A stretch of 64,000 bases of DNA from Trichostrongylus colubriformis (lineage: Eukaryota; Nematoda; Chromadorea; Rhabditida; Trichostrongylidae): NCBI GenBank assembly GCA_963978905.1, contig OZ022258.1, forward strand, positions 32,859,282 to 32,923,281, written 5' to 3'. The notes beneath the pieces are model-generated. The model did no database searches and was not told the DNA's origin. It was given only the letters and a program-made list of their open reading frames with translations. Both the position numbers and the translations under genes were made by a program. Shown one piece after another: positions 58,701-61,700 of the stretch. How positions within the stretch are numbered: the first letter of the stretch is position 1; every line of letters begins with the position of its first letter.

Positions 58701-61700
58701 CTCCCGTTCTCTCCCCCGTAACCACACCACACGTCCCCTTTCCCCCTTATGAGTGGCATACAAAAGATATTATGAAGGATTTTTTCACAGAAAAATGAGT
58801 CAAACATTCATGTATTTATGCTGTAATGTTATGGTGCTTAAGGCCGCATGCAACGTTTCACGTGAAAAAGTGAGAATCCGGCTGATTACAGCCTCCTCAA
58901 AGTGACGGTCGAGGGGCGGAGCCTCAAAGTAAATGTCGTCGGCCGCGGTCGGAGACGCATAGGGGAGCAGAAAGGTAGGGAACAATCCCACGCTTCGTCT
59001 CCCACCGCGGTGGGCGCCGGAGGTGTGATGTTTCATAGTTCAAAGGATCTACACTGAGAACGGGCATTTCGAAAAAGGTGGGAAGTTGAAAGGGACGGGC
59101 ATTGAAGTATGATACCAAGAAGACTAAAACCTTATTGAAAGCTTTAAAATAACTAACACAACCGCACTTTTTAGGTTATTCGAAAGAATGGGGACCTATT
59201 GATCACAGAATTAGCTTATTGTCCCTCACGTAGTTTTCATTTTGATGAATACTGCAATTTTCCTGGTGGCCGTATCATTTTGCACCATCGCAAAGGCATT
59301 TTTGGAGGGTGAAGATAAATTTGCTTTGCTATTGTGAGCTAGAATTCGGTGTGGATATGCGGATGCGCGCTCACATGTGCAACACTATACGGGGAGGGTA
59401 TTCAGTAACATTTTGCTGTGAAAGTTTTTGCACAATCCATAGATGGTTGTAACAATATGCGCCGCAGAGTATACTCAGAACGTTACAGATGCAAAGATTG
59501 TGTTCTGCGTATATCATGTTCGCTAGGGGTCAACCAGCCTTACCACAGCGTGGGGCTCCTTACCCATACTGCACTTTACCTTCGGAGCCTACTTGAAAGC
59601 TTTGTAATATCAAAACAATAATCTACTCAATTACGAAATGCGTCTTCATTTGGGAATTCTACATGTTGCTGAAAAGCTATTGACTTTTTTCACTGTTCAG
59701 ATCTGCGACAGCTGGAGCTTACAGCGGTGTTATGGCGGCACTGTGTTACATGTTGGTTGTGCCTTTTGAGATGTGGAATGTAGTGGCAGCTGCAGCGTCT
59801 GAAGTAAGTAGTCCATGTAGCTGATTTTCTTAGTTCGTATTTTAAATTTCGCTGGATTTAGGAGTGGATCGATGCTGTCATTTACGCTTGTCGACATCGG
59901 TTCGCCCACTTGGTGCTTATGAGTCACTCCGGTCGGTTTTTTTTTTGGAAATTTGAGTTTTTGAAGGGATTCAGGGAAGTTCTATTTTCAGCCGAGTTCT
60001 TGAAGTTGTCAGATTTCAATGAAAATTTTGACAACCCTATCTCAGATGACTTGATTGCACTGTGGCAACGTTTCATTCACAAAATGAGGCACTCGGGTAT
60101 TCGGTTAGTCACAAAAGCGGTTTGAAGTAAAAAGCTACAAAGTTGATCACTCCTTATTTTGCATGACTCTTTAGTGTTTTCAAGTTTATTGTGATTTCTT
60201 GGACATATGAACCTTGATACTTTTGTCTTTCTAGCTTCTGGGGTAACATTCGAGACGTTCGCATCCCAAATGGTGTCAAACTGCCAGTGAGTTAGGATTT
60301 TTCTGCTGGTGTGATTTGAACTTCTGCCTCCTAGAAACGGGCTTTTAGGACCTGCCTTCTTACCGAGGGACGTATTTCCGTTTCAGCGCCTCTGAAGAAA
60401 TTATCGATTGGGTTGGTTCTGCTTACCGGGCAAGGGTTTCAATTTCCTATGGAACTTTGAATTGAGACCTAGATGATGACTGATAGCGATCTAAGTCCTG
60501 ATTATAACTTCGGAAACCAAATTTGCAAAGTGCCATTCCGAAGCGTGTTAGGATGGTCAAAGCTTGCTTAGATGCCTCAATTCCAAGGCACTTTGTCATC
60601 AGGTTGATTCGCTAATCTAGCGACGGTCAGCGTGGCTCAATGGTAGTGTCTCGGATATGTAGACGGGAAATCGTGGGTTTGCTCCACTCTGATGCGGATT
60701 TGTTATCACTCTATGTTTCATCTCAGTAGAAGCTTCTCTTACACTTTTGAACGTATCCTTATCCTGGCGCGTACTCGGACCCATAATTTACAATGCCACT
60801 TTGTTTATAAATTACACTTATCTTCACGATTTTATTAGCGTATTCAATTGTTATGCTAACATCAAATCAAAAAAATCAAATAATAATAATTAAATATCAA
60901 ATCAAATCACAATTAAATTGAAAATTAAGTAAAGTGATATTTTTGATAGCTGCAAATTATCGCCGCAGCTTGCGATGCGAAGCTTACTACAGGGATGCTG
61001 AGTTATGGACAAAAGCTTCGGTGTCGGACGGGAGTCCCGTCCGTCACCGAAGCTTTTGCCCATAACTCAGCATCCTTGTAGTAACCTTCAAATAATATGA
61101 CTCCAGGCCATATCAGTATGAGCATTATCGGTATCATCAAGATACCGATGAAACAGAGCAAAGAAGTTTGTAAAGCAGAAATGTTGCTCACAGAATGAGC
61201 AGCGGAAATTGGGTGCGAACATCTGCCAGTACAAGGAAATGTCCACAAATGAAGGAAAACCACTTACTGACGATCGACGATGAATCGCATGAAAAACCGG
61301 CTCACTACTTCTGCCTACAGAGCCGGGACACCAGTGATCCAGTGTGGCCGTTGCATGCTAAGCGCTACCCGTGCTTATGTCATAAGCCTTACGATAAATT
61401 GCCTCGTCAACAGACATCACAAGCAAACTTTGACCCCACCTGACTCGCTTCAGAATGGCATTTTACAATTTTGATTTTCTTATTTATAATCAGTATTCGG
61501 ATCTCAATCGATCCAGCTATGTCCCAGATCGGAGTTCGATGGAAATTGTCACTTCTCCATGGTTGAGCCTCACGGGAAATGTAGTTCTCCATCATCGGAA
61601 ATTTTTCAAGGCTGTCATGAATCCTGTTATTAACAAAATTGAAACCTCTGACATTGCTTCTTGCGAACCGACGGTCTTCGATAGATTCTCTGAACAAGAC

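Noticed and set aside
60629..60706. tRNA gene
   Set aside because: The A-box-like text is good, but acceptor and anticodon stems do not pair and the B box is poor.
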